Program-made: the position numbers and the translations under genes
Part shown: piece by piece, positions 63,225-64,000 of the stretch
How positions within the stretch are numbered: position 1 is the first letter of the stretch
Layout: each line of letters starts with the position of its first letter
The notes under the pieces: generated by a model
Told to the model about the DNA's origin: nothing
What the model saw: the letters and a program-made list of their open reading frames with translations, nothing else
Database searches by the model: none
NCBI GenBank assembly: GCA_964642175.1
Contig: CAZXOK010000001.1
Span: 372,001 to 436,000, forward strand
DNA length: 64,000 nucleotides
Direction: 5' to 3'
From: JANQGG01 sp964642175
GTDB taxonomy: Bacteria; Bacteroidota; Chlorobiia; Chlorobiales; Chloroherpetonaceae

Positions 63225-64000
63225 TTAATCGCACATTTTTAAATGCTCCTGAATGTTCTCTTTAGTAAGGTTGTAAAGCGTATCATAAAACAGTGTTTGC
63301 AGGGTACCTGGTCCACAAGCACTGGCTTTGGCTATTTCAGCTGCAATGCCAACAGTAGCCATACCATAGGCGGCTGCTTGAGCAGGCCGGAGACCAATAG
63401 CAGCAAAGGCACCAATAATGGCCGTGGCGGTGCAGCCCATGCCGGTAACTTTAGTGAGCATTTCTACACCGTTCTCAACACGGATATATGTATCTCCTTG
63501 AATGATGTGATCAATTGCGCCACTTATGCATACAGCTGACCCATAAGCTTTGTTGATGGCTCTGGCGGCATCAATGGCAGAATCTGACGAAGCCGTGCTA
63601 TCGACACCCTTGGTAGTTACATCCGCCTGATGTAATGCCTGAATTTCCGAGGCATTACCCCGGATGATGGTTGGCGGGGTTTTTTGTAAAAGATCGTGCA
63701 CGGTGTTGGTGCGGTATGGGGTGGCACCGGCGCCAACCGGATCAAAAACAATCGGCTTACCCAGGTCTTTTGCGACTTTCATAGCGGCTTCCATGGCACG
63801 AACCCAGCTGGGGCTCAGGGTGCCGATGTTAATAACCAGCGCTCCGGCAATTTTTACCATATCTTCTACTTCTTCTTCGGCATGGGCCATCACCGGCGAG
63901 GCCCCCAAAGCCAGTAAGGCGTTGGCCGAGTTGTTCATCACAACAAAATTGGTGATGTTATGCACCAGCGGCCCCTGGGTTTTGATATTGGAAATGGCTT
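63225..64000 (-). CDS. thiM: Hydroxyethylthiazole kinase (partial)
   Basis: Phosphorylates the thiazole alcohol for salvage into thiamine. The frame is open to the right edge (ISNIKTQGPLVHNITNFVV), so the N-terminal few residues are outside the window. Visible motifs are NNSANALLALGASPVMAHA, VINIGTLSPSWV, KPIVFDPVGAGATPYR, IIRGNASEIQAL and VTGMGCTATAIIGAF with the catalytic cysteine. It is followed by thiE with a few bases of overlap, a common salvage pair. A thiamine riboswitch, if present, would lie beyond the window. Confidence 0.95.
   Translation of the reverse strand, partial: AISNIKTQGPLVHNITNFVVMNNSANALLALGASPVMAHAEEEVEDMVKIAGALVINIGTLSPSWVRAMEAAMKVAKDLGKPIVFDPVGAGATPYRTNTVHDLLQKTPPTIIRGNASEIQALHQADVTTKGVDSTASSDSAIDAARAINKAYGSAVCISGAIDHIIQGDTYIRVENGVEMLTKVTGMGCTATAIIGAFAAIGLRPAQAAAYGMATVGIAAEIAKASACGPGTLQTLFYDTLYNLTKENIQEHLKMCD

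Overview
The window looks like a piece of chromosome from a free-living Gram-negative bacterium of the Bacteroidota-related lineages, most likely Balneolota/Rhodothermota or a neighbour. The evidence is a full-length SprA (the type IX secretion outer-membrane channel), two cargo proteins ending in the NPFNP-type C-terminal sorting domain, a leucine dehydrogenase, a folP-cdaA pair, a DivIVA-type protein and many Rossmann/PLP housekeeping enzymes. The exact phylum is an inference. No tRNA, rRNA, CRISPR array, insertion sequence or phage gene was seen.

Layout. 1-2100 (minus): a periplasmic sulfur-oxidation cluster, soxY-soxZ-cytochrome c-flavocytochrome c sulfide dehydrogenase, running off the left edge. 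2347-6744 (minus): glutamate synthase large subunit with its own terminator. 6940-9286 (plus): glycosyltransferase, ispF and a DUF2235 hydrolase. 9479-16846 (plus): sprA. 17126-20209: an accessory, partly AT-rich stretch with a frameshifted PsiE-like gene, an exported DsrE-like protein, a predicted lipoprotein pyrophosphatase and a hexapeptide acyltransferase. 20443-32327 (plus): comM, a GH2-fold membrane protein, smc, a HAD phosphatase, leucine dehydrogenase, nusB, a metallophosphatase and nth. 32372-41292 (minus): pabBC fusion, TauE/SafE transporter, ferredoxin-peroxiredoxin fusion, Ppx/GppA, an RfbD-like reductase, cdaA, folP and a site-2 protease-like protein. 41516-44667 (plus): YmdB-type phosphodiesterase, a small orphan ORF and an S9-like protein. 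44793-53018: two type IX cargo genes in inverted orientation around fbp and recJ. 53094-61622 (minus): mtnA, SMI1/KNR4 protein, purine nucleoside phosphorylase, aminotransferase, divIVA, yggS, a broken DUF1772 gene, two cyclophilins, a TPR protein and a PspC protein. 61880-64000: an ADP-ribosylglycohydrolase-like protein, then thiE and thiM (cut by the right edge).

How it works together. The sulfide dehydrogenase, SoxYZ carrier, exported DsrE-like protein and possibly the TauE/SafE transporter point to oxidation of reduced sulfur alongside heterotrophic growth. SprA would export the two sorting-domain proteins. mtnA and purine nucleoside phosphorylase could act in methylthioadenosine salvage. 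folP and the PabBC fusion belong to folate synthesis, and cdaA makes c-di-AMP.

Two patterns stand out. First, three genes keep a recognisable enzyme fold but lack its catalytic residues: a GH2-like membrane protein, an S9-like secreted protein and an ADP-ribosylglycohydrolase-like protein. Second, three accessory genes (PsiE-like, GLUG-repeat cargo, DUF1772) carry single-base frame breaks, four in all, while the long core genes are intact. This favours real gene decay over random sequencing error, though it does not prove it.
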